DNA of 36,307 nucleotides from Clostridia bacterium (GTDB taxonomy: Bacteria > Bacillota > Clostridia > Oscillospirales > CAG-272), in assembly GCA_017463405.1 (NCBI GenBank), contig JAFTPJ010000171.1, positions 1-36,307 of the forward strand, read 5' to 3'. This document shows positions 1 to 7,982 of this stretch, one piece after another; the stretch's first letter is position 1, and every line of letters begins with the position of its first letter. A program made the translations under genes and the position numbers. The notes under the pieces were generated by a model. The model was not told the DNA's origin and did not search any database. It was given only the letters and a program-made list of their open reading frames with translations.

Positions 1-1145
1 AGGTGATCCTTTCCTCTCACATGGGCAAGCCTCACGCTATCTTTACTCCCAACTTTAAGCTTGACAAGAAGGAGCAGAAGAAGGTTGACGAGCTTCCTGA
101 AAACGAGAGAGAGGCAGCAACTGCCGAGCTCAAAGCAAAGGCGCTTGCAAACGATCCCAAGAAGTTCTCCCTCAAGCCCGTTGCAGACCGTTTGAATGCG
201 GAACTTGGCGGGAAGGTTGCATTTGCATCCGATATCATCGGCGACGACGCAAAGGCAAAGATCGCCGCTATGGAAAACGGCACCTGTGTGCTGATTGAGA
301 ACGTACGCTTCGACGCACGCGAGACCAAGAACGATCCCGCATTTGCAAAGGCTTTGGCTGACCTTGCAGGTGAGGGCGGTCTGTACGTCAATGATGCATT
401 CGGCACCGCACACCGCGCACACGCTTCCACTGCAGGTGTTGCAGACTATCTGCCTGCTGTTTGCGGCTACCTGATCCAGAAGGAAATCGGCGTGATGGGT
501 AAGGCTCTGGCGGATCCCGCTCGTCCCTTCGTTGCGATTCTCGGCGGCGCAAAGGTTTCCGATAAGATCGGCGTTATTAACAACCTCATCGAGAAGTGCG
601 ACACGCTCATCATCGGTGGCGGTATGGCATATACCTTCTTCGCAGCACTCGGTCACAGCGTTGGTACGTCCCTGTGCGAGAGAGATAAGATCGACCTTGC
701 GAAGGAAATGATGGACAAGGCAAAGGCAAAGGGCGTCAACTTCCTGCTTCCCGTGGATAACGTGGTTGGTAAGGAGTACGACGAGAATACCGAGTTCATG
801 CCCGTCAATTCCGACGATATTCCCGACGGTTGGATGGGTCTTGACATTGGTGTGAAGACCTGCGAGATGTTCTCCGACGCCATCAAGGGCGCGGGTACGG
901 TTGTATGGAACGGACCGATGGGTGTTTCCGAGTGGAAGAACTTTGCAAACGGTACCGAGACCGTAGCGGCTGCCGTTGCTAACTCCGGCGCAGTTTCCAT
1001 CATCGGCGGTGGCGACTCCGCAGAGGCTGTCGAAAGACTCGGCTTCGGGCCCAAGATGACTCACATCTCCACCGGCGGCGGTGCATCGCTTGAGTTCCTC
1101 GAGGGACTTGAGTTACCCGGTATCGCATGCCTGCTGGATAAATAA
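1..1145 (+). CDS. pgk: Phosphoglycerate kinase, 5' end missing
   Basis: This glycolytic enzyme transfers phosphate from 1,3-bisphosphoglycerate to ADP in the cytosol. The window opens inside the gene; the readable frame starts at base 3, and roughly the first 60 residues of the family lie outside. Visible family signatures are SHMGKP (the usual SHxGRP), [38 protein letters not shown] in the nucleotide region, and the C-terminal GGGDSAEAV and [13 protein letters not shown]. Compared with the usual short linker after SHxGRP, there is an extra charged, Lys/Glu-rich segment of about 35 residues before [10 protein letters not shown]. The visible part alone is 380 residues, so the full protein would be near 440, longer than the usual 390-417. 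It is co-directional with tpiA, 67 bases apart. Identity is certain; the start cannot be seen. Confidence 0.97.
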   Translation, partial: VILSSHMGKPHAIFTPNFKLDKKEQKKVDELPENEREAATAELKAKALANDPKKFSLKPVADRLNAELGGKVAFASDIIGDDAKAKIAAMENGTCVLIENVRFDARETKNDPAFAKALADLAGEGGLYVNDAFGTAHRAHASTAGVADYLPAVCGYLIQKEIGVMGKALADPARPFVAILGGAKVSDKIGVINNLIEKCDTLIIGGGMAYTFFAALGHSVGTSLCERDKIDLAKEMMDKAKAKGVNFLLPVDNVVGKEYDENTEFMPVNSDDIPDGWMGLDIGVKTCEMFSDAIKGAGTVVWNGPMGVSEWKNFANGTETVAAAVANSGAVSIIGGGDSAEAVERLGFGPKMTHISTGGGASLEFLEGLELPGIACLLDK

Positions 1146-1159
1146 TTAACAAAAAATCA

Positions 1160-1188
1160 ACGGGGAACGGCGTACCGCCGTTCCCCGT
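1160..1188 (+). other. Intercistronic hairpin between pgk and tpiA
   Basis: A 12-bp GC-rich perfect stem (CGGGGAACGGCG at 1161-1172 and its complement at 1176-1187) has a 3-base TAC loop and one more A-T pair at its base. No U tract follows: the next bases are TGTTATCGAG. It is therefore more likely an mRNA-stability or processing hairpin, or a weak terminator, inside a pgk-tpiA transcript than a full terminator. Confidence 0.7.
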
Positions 1189-1212
1189 GTTATCGAGAAA
1201 GGATAAACTACT

Positions 1213-1980
1213 ATGAATCCCTCCAAAAGAAGAACTGTGATCGCGGGCAACTGGAAGATGAACTTCACGCCTGCTGAAGCAACCGCATTTATCAACGAGG
1301 TAAAGCCTCTTGTTGCAGGCAAGAACAACTGCGACGTCATTTTCTGCGCTCCCTACGTAACTATTGCAGCGGCACAGGAGGCCGCAAAGGGCTCTGATAT
1401 CAAGATCGGTGCCGAGAATGTACACTTTGCCGAGAAAGGCGCATACACGGGTGAGGTTTCCGCACAGATGCTGACCGCTTGCGGCGTCGAGTACGTCATC
1501 ATCGGTCACTCCGAGAGACGTCAGTACTTCGGTGAGACCGATGAGACCGTTAACTTGCGCACCAAAGCGGCGCTGGCTGCGGGCATGAAGGTTATTCTTT
1601 GCCTCGGTGAGGTCAAGGACGAGCGTCTCAACGGCATTACCAATGAGGTTGTTTCCATGCAGACCAAGCTCGATTTGAAGGATGTCAGTGCCGAGCAGAT
1701 GAAGAACGTTATCATCGCATACGAGCCCGTTTGGGCGATCGGTACGGGGCTCACCGCAACGCCCGAGCAGGCAGAGGAAACCTGTGGTGTCATCAGAGAC
1801 GTGTTGACTTCGATGTACGGTGCGGAGGTTGCCGAGGGTGTGACCATTCAGTACGGCGGATCGATGAACGAGAAGAACGCGGCAGAGTTATTGGCAAAGC
1901 CCAATGTGGACGGCGGTTTGATCGGCGGCGCATCGCTGGTTGCAGAGAAATTCAAGGCAATCGTTGACGCGGCACAGTAA
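1213..1980 (+). CDS. tpiA: Triosephosphate isomerase
   Basis: Interconverts dihydroxyacetone phosphate and glyceraldehyde 3-phosphate in the cytosol. The 255-residue protein has the normal family length. Visible catalytic elements are NWKMN with Lys15, GHSERR with His99, AYEPVWAIGTG with Glu171, and the phosphate-binding YGGS and GLIGGASL loops near the C-terminus. The ATG lies 8 bases after GAGAAAGGA-type ribosome-site bases. It follows pgk on the same strand and is closed by an intrinsic terminator. Nothing in the protein looks unusual. Confidence 0.98.
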   Translation: MNPSKRRTVIAGNWKMNFTPAEATAFINEVKPLVAGKNNCDVIFCAPYVTIAAAQEAAKGSDIKIGAENVHFAEKGAYTGEVSAQMLTACGVEYVIIGHSERRQYFGETDETVNLRTKAALAAGMKVILCLGEVKDERLNGITNEVVSMQTKLDLKDVSAEQMKNVIIAYEPVWAIGTGLTATPEQAEETCGVIRDVLTSMYGAEVAEGVTIQYGGSMNEKNAAELLAKPNVDGGLIGGASLVAEKFKAIVDAAQ

Positions 1981-1992
1981 AAAGCATATCAA

Positions 1993-2027
1993 AGAGATCG
2001 GTGGTGCACTCACCGACCTCTTTTTTG
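1993..2027 (+). terminator. Intrinsic terminator after tpiA
   Basis: The arms 1993-2003 (AGAGATCGGTG) and 2011-2021 (CACCGACCTCT) form a stem with one A-C mismatch, followed by a run of six Ts. It ends the glycolytic transcript. Confidence 0.85.
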
Positions 2028-2068
2028 TTTGTAAATATGAACCGCCTGTTAACAATTGATTATAGATG

Positions 2069-2097
2069 TAGACATTTTTGATTTTGTATGGTATAAT
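2069..2097 (+). promoter_or_regulatory. Sigma-A promoter for the cpsB cassette
   Basis: TAGACA (2069-2074), a 17-base spacer and TATAAT (2092-2097), preceded by TGG, which makes an extended -10. The start point would be near 2104, about 47 bases before the cpsB ATG. Confidence 0.8.
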
Positions 2098-2150
2098 AAT
2101 TTGGTATCGAATTTTATTGATCGTATGTTTTGGGAAAGAAGGAGGCGCTC

Positions 2151-2876
2151 ATGGGACCGTTTTTTGATTTGCACTGTCATATGCTTTGCGGCGTGGACGA
2201 TGGGGCACAGGATCAGGAAACCATGTTCGCAATGCTGGAAGCGGCTTATGCGGACGGAATCCGCGCGATCTGCCTGACACCTCATTTTTCTCCGTATCTG
2301 TTTGGCGAAACGTATGAGCAATCCGAGGCGGCGTTTGCCGAATTACAGGAGTACGTCGCACAGCATCATCCCGATATGTATCTTTTCATCGGACACGAGT
2401 TGGGATACCACAGCGGATGCTTGCCTGCATTGGAGGACGGAAGATGCCGCACAATCGCGGGGAGCCGATACGTACTGGTGGATTTTCCGGAAAAGGTTAA
2501 TTTTTTTGAGTTAAGCAACGCAATGAACCAATTGCGGAGCATGGGCTTTCACACGATTCTTGCACATACCGAGCGTTACCGTTGCTTGTTCCAGCATTTC
2601 AACTGGATCAGGGAATACGTGGAAGAGGGCGGTATCGTGCAGATCAATGCATCGTCCTTTGACGGTGCATGGGGGACCATCGCAAAGATGCAGTGGAAAA
2701 AGCTGATCAAGGAAGGTCTCGTTCACATTATTTCAACCGATGCGCACAATCTGACGACACGTCCGCCGAAAATGTCTGTCTGCATGGATTATCTGCGAAA
2801 GCACTGTGATCCCGAGACCATTGAAATGCTGACGTGGGAAAACGCATGGCGTGTGGTTGAGGATCGTAACCTTTGA
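2151..2876 (+). CDS. cpsB: CpsB/CapC-type PHP-family tyrosine-protein phosphatase
   Basis: Members of this family are metal-dependent phosphatases that remove phosphate from the tyrosine tail of the partner CpsD kinase and so control export or capsular polysaccharide assembly. The 241-residue protein begins with the PHP metal motif DLHCH (His8 and His10) followed by GVDDG. It also has TPHF, the HTERY motif, and STDAHN near the C-terminus, all metal ligands in PHP proteins. The ATG at 2151 is preceded by AAGGAGG at 2139-2145; an upstream TTG in frame has no such site. It is first in a four-gene cassette with a Wzz-like lipoprotein, CpsC and CpsD, and its stop is only 11 bases before the next ATG. 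Confidence 0.9.
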   Translation: MGPFFDLHCHMLCGVDDGAQDQETMFAMLEAAYADGIRAICLTPHFSPYLFGETYEQSEAAFAELQEYVAQHHPDMYLFIGHELGYHSGCLPALEDGRCRTIAGSRYVLVDFPEKVNFFELSNAMNQLRSMGFHTILAHTERYRCLFQHFNWIREYVEEGGIVQINASSFDGAWGTIAKMQWKKLIKEGLVHIISTDAHNLTTRPPKMSVCMDYLRKHCDPETIEMLTWENAWRVVEDRNL

Positions 2877-2887
2877 GGAGATTGCAT

Positions 2888-3358
2888 ATGAAGCGAATTG
2901 TTTGCGTTTTATTGCTGTTGTCCGCGGTACTTTTGTATGCGGGATGTGCCGCTTTGCAGGAGGTACCGACTTACACCGCCACCGCAACTATTCGGTGGGA
3001 GGAAAACATGGGTGATGCCGTTATAGGAACGGATGAGATGCAATGCATTTATCCGATCGATGACCATGAGAGGCTGATCACATCGTTCTCTGTTCTATCG
3101 CGTGTGATCGAGCGTGAGGCACTGTTATACTCGGAGACAGAATTGAAATCGATGCTTCGGATTCACCGGGAGAAGGATGATTTATTCTTCATTTCCGCGA
3201 CTGCCTCGACGGGCAAGGTGGCGGCACAGATTGCGAATGCTGTGGCAACAATCTTTTGCGATCTCGTCAATGCAATGTATGACGATGGAAAAGCAGGGGT
3301 GAAAATTTGGGATGAGGCAACGGTTTCTACCGTGCCGGATATAAATATACAAGCGTGA
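2888..3358 (+). CDS. Lipoprotein with a lone Wzz-like extracellular domain
   Basis: The 156-residue protein starts with a basic tip and a hydrophobic segment ending in YAGC, a slightly unusual lipobox with Cys20 as the lipidated residue. The mature part resembles the outside domain of the next gene's Wzz/CpsC protein: both have a YTATAT strand, an NxxATxFCxxVNxM helix and a WDEAT motif. It lacks the second membrane helix and the cytoplasmic tail. I infer a paralogue of CpsC reduced to a membrane-anchored outside domain, perhaps a modulator or partner of the CpsC oligomer; no function is known to me. The ATG at 2888 was chosen because GAGGAG lies 8 bases upstream. Start and relationship are well supported, the role is not. 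Confidence 0.75.
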   Translation: MKRIVCVLLLLSAVLLYAGCAALQEVPTYTATATIRWEENMGDAVIGTDEMQCIYPIDDHERLITSFSVLSRVIEREALLYSETELKSMLRIHREKDDLFFISATASTGKVAAQIANAVATIFCDLVNAMYDDGKAGVKIWDEATVSTVPDINIQA

Positions 3359-3376
3359 GAAGAAAGGATTTTTATT

Positions 3377-4201
3377 ATGGAAGAAACGAATAAGGGTATA
3401 GAAATACGCCTGTCCGACCTATGGGAGATTCTGAAGCGTTGCTGGTGGATGATGCTGGCGGCATTGATTGTCGTGTTTGCCGTGGTGTATATTGTTACGG
3501 TCAACACGCATGAGGATCAGTATACCGCGACCGCAACGGTTTGGGCTTTGGGTAGCAATGCATCCTCCTCAAGCTCTACATCCACGTCCGATGTCTCGAT
3601 CGGTACACAGCTGATTCACGACTACAAGGAGCTGATTCTTTCCGAGGGCTTGCTCCGCGAGGTTCTGGAGACATCCGAGATCTCGAGTATTTCGGCAACG
3701 AAGTTGCGAAGCATGATCAGCATCGGAAATACCGAAGGCAGCCGTGTTATGTACGTTTCTGTTTCCACGACGAACAGAGAAACCTCGACGCGCCTTGCCA
3801 ATAGGCTGGCGACCGTGTTCTGTAAGACGGTTAACGATATGAACAAGGAAAGCGATATTACCGAGGAGAAAAAGACGCTGGTACGTGTCTGGGATGAAGC
3901 GACAACGCCGACGAGCGCGTCCAACCCGATCTCTACGTTCCGTATCGTTCTGATCGCGCTGATCGCCGCAATCGCGGTTTACGGTGTATTCTTCGTGATG
4001 TATCTGCTGGATGACAAGATCAGCACTGCCGACGACGTTGAGAAGTACCTCGGCGTCAATATCCTCGGTATGATTCCCAACCGTTACGACGCACAGCGCA
4101 AGAAGAAGGGAAAATCAGGATATTATTATTCTTATTCCGCATATACCGGCTCGGAATCCGAGAACAGTGTGTACGGAAAGCGCACGAAGAGCGAAAAGTG
4201 A
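3377..4201 (+). CDS. cpsC: Wzz/CpsC-type polysaccharide co-polymerase, kinase activator
   Basis: The 274-residue membrane protein has the family layout: a short cytoplasmic start, TM1 at about residues 23-41, an extracellular Wzz domain, TM2 at about 189-212, then a cytoplasmic tail with DDVEKYLGVNILGMIPN. In Bacillota this protein oligomerises, sets polysaccharide chain length and activates the separate CpsD tyrosine kinase through its C-terminal tail. The tail here ends in a Lys-rich and Tyr/Ser-rich stretch (YYYSYSAYTGSES), unusually rich in tyrosine and possibly itself a phosphorylation target (inference). AGAAAGGA precedes the ATG by 8 bases. It lies between the lipoprotein paralogue and cpsD. 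Confidence 0.88.
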   Translation: MEETNKGIEIRLSDLWEILKRCWWMMLAALIVVFAVVYIVTVNTHEDQYTATATVWALGSNASSSSSTSTSDVSIGTQLIHDYKELILSEGLLREVLETSEISSISATKLRSMISIGNTEGSRVMYVSVSTTNRETSTRLANRLATVFCKTVNDMNKESDITEEKKTLVRVWDEATTPTSASNPISTFRIVLIALIAAIAVYGVFFVMYLLDDKISTADDVEKYLGVNILGMIPNRYDAQRKKKGKSGYYYSYSAYTGSESENSVYGKRTKSEK

Positions 4202-4220
4202 TCCTTGCTAATTTCAAAGA

Positions 4221-4255
4221 AAGGAAGTTTTGTTCTGCAAGAACATTGGACATAA
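4221..4255 (+). promoter_or_regulatory. Ribosome-site region with hairpin before cpsD
   Basis: The best ribosome-site bases, AAGGAAG (4221-4227), are about 29 bases from the ATG, too far for normal use. Between them a perfect 6-bp inverted repeat, TGTTCT (4231-4236) and AGAACA (4240-4245), could fold and bring the site close to the start. An in-frame TAA directly precedes the ATG, so no earlier start in this frame can use the AAGGAAG. Confidence 0.4.
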
Positions 4256-5185
4256 ATGAGTATGAAAAAAATCGAATTGCAGCTTGATGAGCAAGCCAGC
4301 TCTAATTATTTTGTCAGAGAAGCGTTCAACTCCCTGCGTGCCAACGTCCTGTTTTCGGGAAAGCACGTCAAGGTGATTGTTATTACCAGTTGCTATGCAC
4401 ACGAAGGTAAAACTTCGGTTTCCTTTGACCTGTGCCGCAATCTCGCGGAATCGGGAAAGAAGATTCTTCTGGTCGATGCCGATCTGCGTAAATCGGTCGT
4501 GGTTTCCCGTTACACCAAGGAGCGCGGCGTTTACGGTCTGAGCCAGATTCTTTCCGGTCAGGTGGATGCGAACGAAGCCATCTATCAAACGAACGTGGAG
4601 GGAATGGATGTCGTATTTGCAGGTCCGTACCCCCCAAATCCCACCGAACTTGTGGGAAGTCCTGCGTTCAAGGAGTTCTTGAACGAGGAGCGTGAAAAAT
4701 ACGATTATGTCATCATCGACGCTCCGCCTCTCGGACTTGTTATTGACGCGGCGGTGATGTCCAGCCTTTGCGACGGTGCGATCCTTGTTATCAATATCGG
4801 TCACGTCAAGTACCGTGTAGCACAGGGCGTCAAGTCACAAATTGAAAAAAGTGGATGCAAGGTCCTCGGTGTCGTTTTGAACCAGGTGGATCGCAAGCGC
4901 TCGCTGAAAAAGGACAATACCTACTATTCCGCCTACGTTTCGGGTAAGGGCGGTGAGTATTCCGCAGAGCTGAAGACAGGAGCGAGACCCGCTTCCGCCG
5001 CACCGAACGGTGCTTCTGCGCAACGACCTGTTACGCGCCCTGTGGTGAACTCCGCACAGCCGACGCGTCCTGTAGCACAGGGCGCAACCCCCGTGCGCCG
5101 TCCCGTTCAGCCAGCACAAGGACAGCAGAGACCCGTTCGTCCGCAACAGACAAGCGCCAATCCGACGACAAAAAAGCCGGAATAA
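4256..5185 (+). CDS. cpsD: CpsD/CapB-type bacterial tyrosine kinase with Pro-rich tail
   Basis: A P-loop BY-kinase that autophosphorylates a C-terminal tyrosine cluster and works with CpsC and CpsB in polysaccharide assembly at the membrane. The 309-residue protein has Walker A ending HEGKTS (Lys52, Thr53), Walker A' LLVDADLRK (Asp74, Asp76), and Walker B YVIIDAPP (Asp155). The tyrosine cluster (NTYYSAYVS ... EYS) lies near residues 220-240, and is followed by about 65 residues rich in Pro, Arg, Ala and Gln with repeated RPV/RPVQ units. Most family members end close to the tyrosine cluster, so the Pro-rich tail is unusual. The start is ATG 4256, or ATG 4262 two codons on. Confidence 0.9.
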   Translation: MSMKKIELQLDEQASSNYFVREAFNSLRANVLFSGKHVKVIVITSCYAHEGKTSVSFDLCRNLAESGKKILLVDADLRKSVVVSRYTKERGVYGLSQILSGQVDANEAIYQTNVEGMDVVFAGPYPPNPTELVGSPAFKEFLNEEREKYDYVIIDAPPLGLVIDAAVMSSLCDGAILVINIGHVKYRVAQGVKSQIEKSGCKVLGVVLNQVDRKRSLKKDNTYYSAYVSGKGGEYSAELKTGARPASAAPNGASAQRPVTRPVVNSAQPTRPVAQGATPVRRPVQPAQGQQRPVRPQQTSANPTTKKPE

Positions 5186-5199
5186 AAAACAAATGACAG

Positions 5200-5231
5200 A
5201 AGGCAGGGAACAACACCCCCTGCCTTTTTTT
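5200..5231 (+). terminator. Intrinsic terminator after cpsD
   Basis: AGGCAGGG (5201-5208) pairs with CCCTGCCT (5218-5225), followed by seven Ts. It separates the Cps cassette from the beta-helix genes. Confidence 0.9.
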
Positions 5232-5240
5232 GATTTTTGC

Positions 5241-5269
5241 TTGACTTTTATCTGGAGATATGATAGACT
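5241..5269 (+). promoter_or_regulatory. Promoter for the beta-helix gene pair
   Basis: TTGACT (5241-5246), a 17-base spacer and TAGACT (5264-5269), preceded by TGA, which gives an extended -10. The -10 matches consensus at four of six bases. Confidence 0.65.
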
Positions 5270-5307
5270 TATAACGCAACACTTTCATTACGAAAAGGAG
5301 AATCGGA

Positions 5308-6810
5308 ATGGTTAAGGGAACGATCGCTTTTTTGAAGCAAACAGATGAGATTGCTGATCGGAGAAGACAGGAAATTTTGAATGCCAAGGATTGTGTACCG
5401 ATTCAGGGTATCTCTTATTATGTAAGCAATCACGGCAACGATGCCAACGACGGAAAAACTCCCGCGAGCGCATGGAGAACGCTTGCACGGGTGTCGGATG
5501 CGGAGCTGTGCGTGGGGGATGCTGTTCTGTTCCGTCGGGGAGACCTGTTTCGCGGTGCAATCAGAACCCGACCCGGTGTGACCTATGCGGCGTACGGTGA
5601 GGGGGAGAAGCCGAAGCTTTACGGCTGGGATAAGGATCTGGCAGATCCTGCGCTTTGGACGCTCTGCAATGCGGAGCAGCATATCTGGAAATACAACGAA
5701 AAGATTCTTGATTGCGGTACTCTGGTATTCAACAGCGGCGAGGCGCACTCGCGCAAGCTGATTCCGTCGTACATCAACGGACAGTTCGTTTGCCGCGATG
5801 ACGAGAGCCGCATGTTTGATATGGCGTGCGAGATGACTGAAGATCTGGACATCGTCTGCTTTTACACGGAGCGCATGGATACAAAACCGAGTAAGGGTGA
5901 GGATTTCCCCGTTCCCGTGATCGATGAGGAGAGCTACGGAGACCTGTATCTGCGCTGTGACAAGGGAAATCCGGGTGACGTGTTTACATCGGTCGAGGCA
6001 CTGCCGCGCCGTTCAATGCTCCGTGTCGGTGACAATGCGAACGTCAGAATCGACAACCTTTGCCTCAAATACATCGGTCTGCACGCGATTGCAGCGGGCG
6101 GCGTATGCAACGGCTTGCATGTGACCAACTGCGAGATCGGCTGGATCGGCGGCACGATTCAGCATTACTGGGGGACAGACCCGAACTATCCCGAGGGCAG
6201 ACGCGGCACCGTGACGCGCTTTGGAAACGGCATAGAGATTTACGGCGGCTGTGACGATTACGTCGTTGAGAATTGCTATATCTATCAGGTTTACGATGCG
6301 GGAATTACGCATCAGGTATCGACTTATAATGGTTCGTTCTTTATGAAGAACATCCGTTATGCGGACAATCTGATCGAGTACTGTGTGTACGGTATTGAGT
6401 ATTTTCTCGATAAAATCAATGGAGACACCGCAAGCTATATCGAAAACTGCGAGATGTGCGGAAATATCATTCGCCATTCCGGCTACGGCTGGGGACAGCA
6501 GCGTCATAACAAGCACACGCCCGCGCATATCAAGGGCTGGAGCTATGAGAACACGGCGCACAATTATTCGATCCACGACAACATTCTCGACCGCGCGGCG
6601 TACCGCATGGTGCATCTGGTGGCAAAGGAGCCGGAGAGCTGTCCTGTGATGTATCGCAATACGTATATCCAGAAGGCGGGCTTGATGTTGGGGCAATACG
6701 GTGCGAATCGTGAAAAAGAACCCGAAATTCTCTATTTTGACAAGCATATTGACGAGAGTGTATATGACGTGATGAAGGATGAGGGCGCAAAGATTTACGT
6801 AATTGAATAA
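5308..6810 (+). CDS. Right-handed parallel beta-helix protein, probable polysaccharide-active enzyme
   Basis: A 500-residue protein. Its N-terminal part YYVSNHGNDANDGKTPASAW (from about residue 36) is the signature that opens many parallel beta-helix polysaccharide lyases and hydrolases. It is followed by GDAVLFRRGDLFRG and a long run of short Asn- and Gly-rich strands such as NVRIDNLCLKYIG, NGLHVTNCEIGWIGG and DDYVVENCYIYQVYDAG, typical helix coils. No signal peptide or membrane segment is visible, so the protein is probably cytoplasmic and would act on imported oligosaccharides. Exact family and substrate cannot be read from the sequence. AAGGAG lies 8 bases before the ATG. The next gene, 39 bases downstream, encodes a second beta-helix protein and is probably cotranscribed. 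Confidence 0.75.
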   Translation: MVKGTIAFLKQTDEIADRRRQEILNAKDCVPIQGISYYVSNHGNDANDGKTPASAWRTLARVSDAELCVGDAVLFRRGDLFRGAIRTRPGVTYAAYGEGEKPKLYGWDKDLADPALWTLCNAEQHIWKYNEKILDCGTLVFNSGEAHSRKLIPSYINGQFVCRDDESRMFDMACEMTEDLDIVCFYTERMDTKPSKGEDFPVPVIDEESYGDLYLRCDKGNPGDVFTSVEALPRRSMLRVGDNANVRIDNLCLKYIGLHAIAAGGVCNGLHVTNCEIGWIGGTIQHYWGTDPNYPEGRRGTVTRFGNGIEIYGGCDDYVVENCYIYQVYDAGITHQVSTYNGSFFMKNIRYADNLIEYCVYGIEYFLDKINGDTASYIENCEMCGNIIRHSGYGWGQQRHNKHTPAHIKGWSYENTAHNYSIHDNILDRAAYRMVHLVAKEPESCPVMYRNTYIQKAGLMLGQYGANREKEPEILYFDKHIDESVYDVMKDEGAKIYVIE

Positions 6811-6849
6811 TGAAAAGAAAATCGCAATCTACCGAGAGGGGAATTGATT

Positions 6850-7914
6850 ATGATAAACGAATTTGTGATTACAGATTTCGGTGCGGTCGGTGACGGCGTA
6901 ACCGATTGCACAAAAGCGATTCAGGCGGCATTGGATGCGGCGGCGGAATGCAGAGGCATTGTGCAGATCCCCGTTGGTGAGTACGCGGTTGGAAAGCTGA
7001 AGATGCATGGCAACAGTGTTTCTATGCACGGTGCCGGCGGATGGGGATATCGCGTAGAGGGCTCGAGCAAGCTCGTGTTGAATGATCCGAGCGCGGATTG
7101 CTTGCTGGATATTACCGGTGCATTTGCCTGTACGATTCAGGGCGTATCGTTTATCGGCAGGAATCTCGGAAGCGGAATTCACGGAATCAAGATCTGTTGG
7201 GAAGAATACAACGGCGGCGGTCAGGAGGATTCAACGACGATTGATCATTGTCAGATCCGCCAATTCAGCGGCGATGGGGTTCATTTCGAGCACGTTTGGG
7301 CATTTTCCGTGCGGCATTCCATGCTTGCAGCAAATGCGGGTGCAGGCTTGTTCGTGGACGGATGGGATGCATTCATTCTGGATAATGAAATTTCGGGAAA
7401 CCGCGGCGGTGGGATCGTGGGCGGCGCTTGCTTCTCGTCCATGACCTGCACAGGAAACCGTATCGAATGGAACCGCGCGGGCGGTGTCATCATTCCGGAG
7501 GGCAACGTTCACAACCTCACGGGGAACTATTTTGATCGTAGCTTTGGTCCCGGACTTCTTTTGGGGGCGAACGGCGGCGTGAAGCACTTGAGCGCAACCG
7601 GAAACGTATTTTACCGAAACGGCGCGTATCGCGATGATTACGCACTTGCCGATCCTTTGCACAGCTGTCACGTGTATATGAAGGACTGTAAGGGTGTGGT
7701 GATCAGTGGAAACACCTTCCGCGTCGGCTGTGACGACAACAGAAAAGGCTACAACAGTCCCGATTACGGATTTGTGCTGGACGATTGCGATGCGTGTATC
7801 GTGAAGGACAATGCCGGCTATTGCGGAGCGCTTAAGGAGATCGTGCTTCTCAAGGGAGACAACTCTACCTGTGTGATTTCCGATAACGTCGCATCATTAG
7901 GATATATTATTTGA
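6850..7914 (+). CDS. Pectate-lyase-superfamily-type beta-helix protein
   Basis: A 354-residue protein opening with FVITDFGAVGDGVTDCTKAI, the strand-turn-helix that starts Pectate_lyase_3 and GH28-like proteins. It then shows repeated beta-helix coils (DGVHFEHVWAFSVRHSML, DAFILDNEISGNRGGGIVGG, GVVISGNTFRVG). No signal peptide is visible. The ATG at 6850 has GAGAGGGG 8 bases upstream; a TTG two codons earlier is possible but less likely. Pairing with the preceding beta-helix gene suggests joint handling of one plant or microbial polysaccharide fragment, perhaps uronate-rich (inference). Enzyme class (lyase, hydrolase or epimerase) is not settled. Confidence 0.75.
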   Translation: MINEFVITDFGAVGDGVTDCTKAIQAALDAAAECRGIVQIPVGEYAVGKLKMHGNSVSMHGAGGWGYRVEGSSKLVLNDPSADCLLDITGAFACTIQGVSFIGRNLGSGIHGIKICWEEYNGGGQEDSTTIDHCQIRQFSGDGVHFEHVWAFSVRHSMLAANAGAGLFVDGWDAFILDNEISGNRGGGIVGGACFSSMTCTGNRIEWNRAGGVIIPEGNVHNLTGNYFDRSFGPGLLLGANGGVKHLSATGNVFYRNGAYRDDYALADPLHSCHVYMKDCKGVVISGNTFRVGCDDNRKGYNSPDYGFVLDDCDACIVKDNAGYCGALKEIVLLKGDNSTCVISDNVASLGYII

Positions 7915-7925
7915 AATACAACAGG

Positions 7926-7966
7926 AGGATCAAATGCGGTTTTGCATTTGATCCTTCTATCTTGAT
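7926..7966 (+). terminator. Terminator-like hairpin between convergent genes
   Basis: A perfect 12-bp stem, AGGATCAAATGC (7926-7937) and its complement (7944-7955), has a GGTTTT loop and is followed by the broken T-rich stretch TCTATCTTGATTTATT. It lies between the stop of the second beta-helix gene and the end of the oppositely directed locus. Confidence 0.7.
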
Positions 7967-7982
7967 TTATTACGTTATTGGT

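Noticed and set aside
6013-6747. Minus-strand reading frame of about 244 codons opposite the first beta-helix gene
   Set aside because: No ribosome site or recognisable domain; the plus-strand protein has clear beta-helix motifs.
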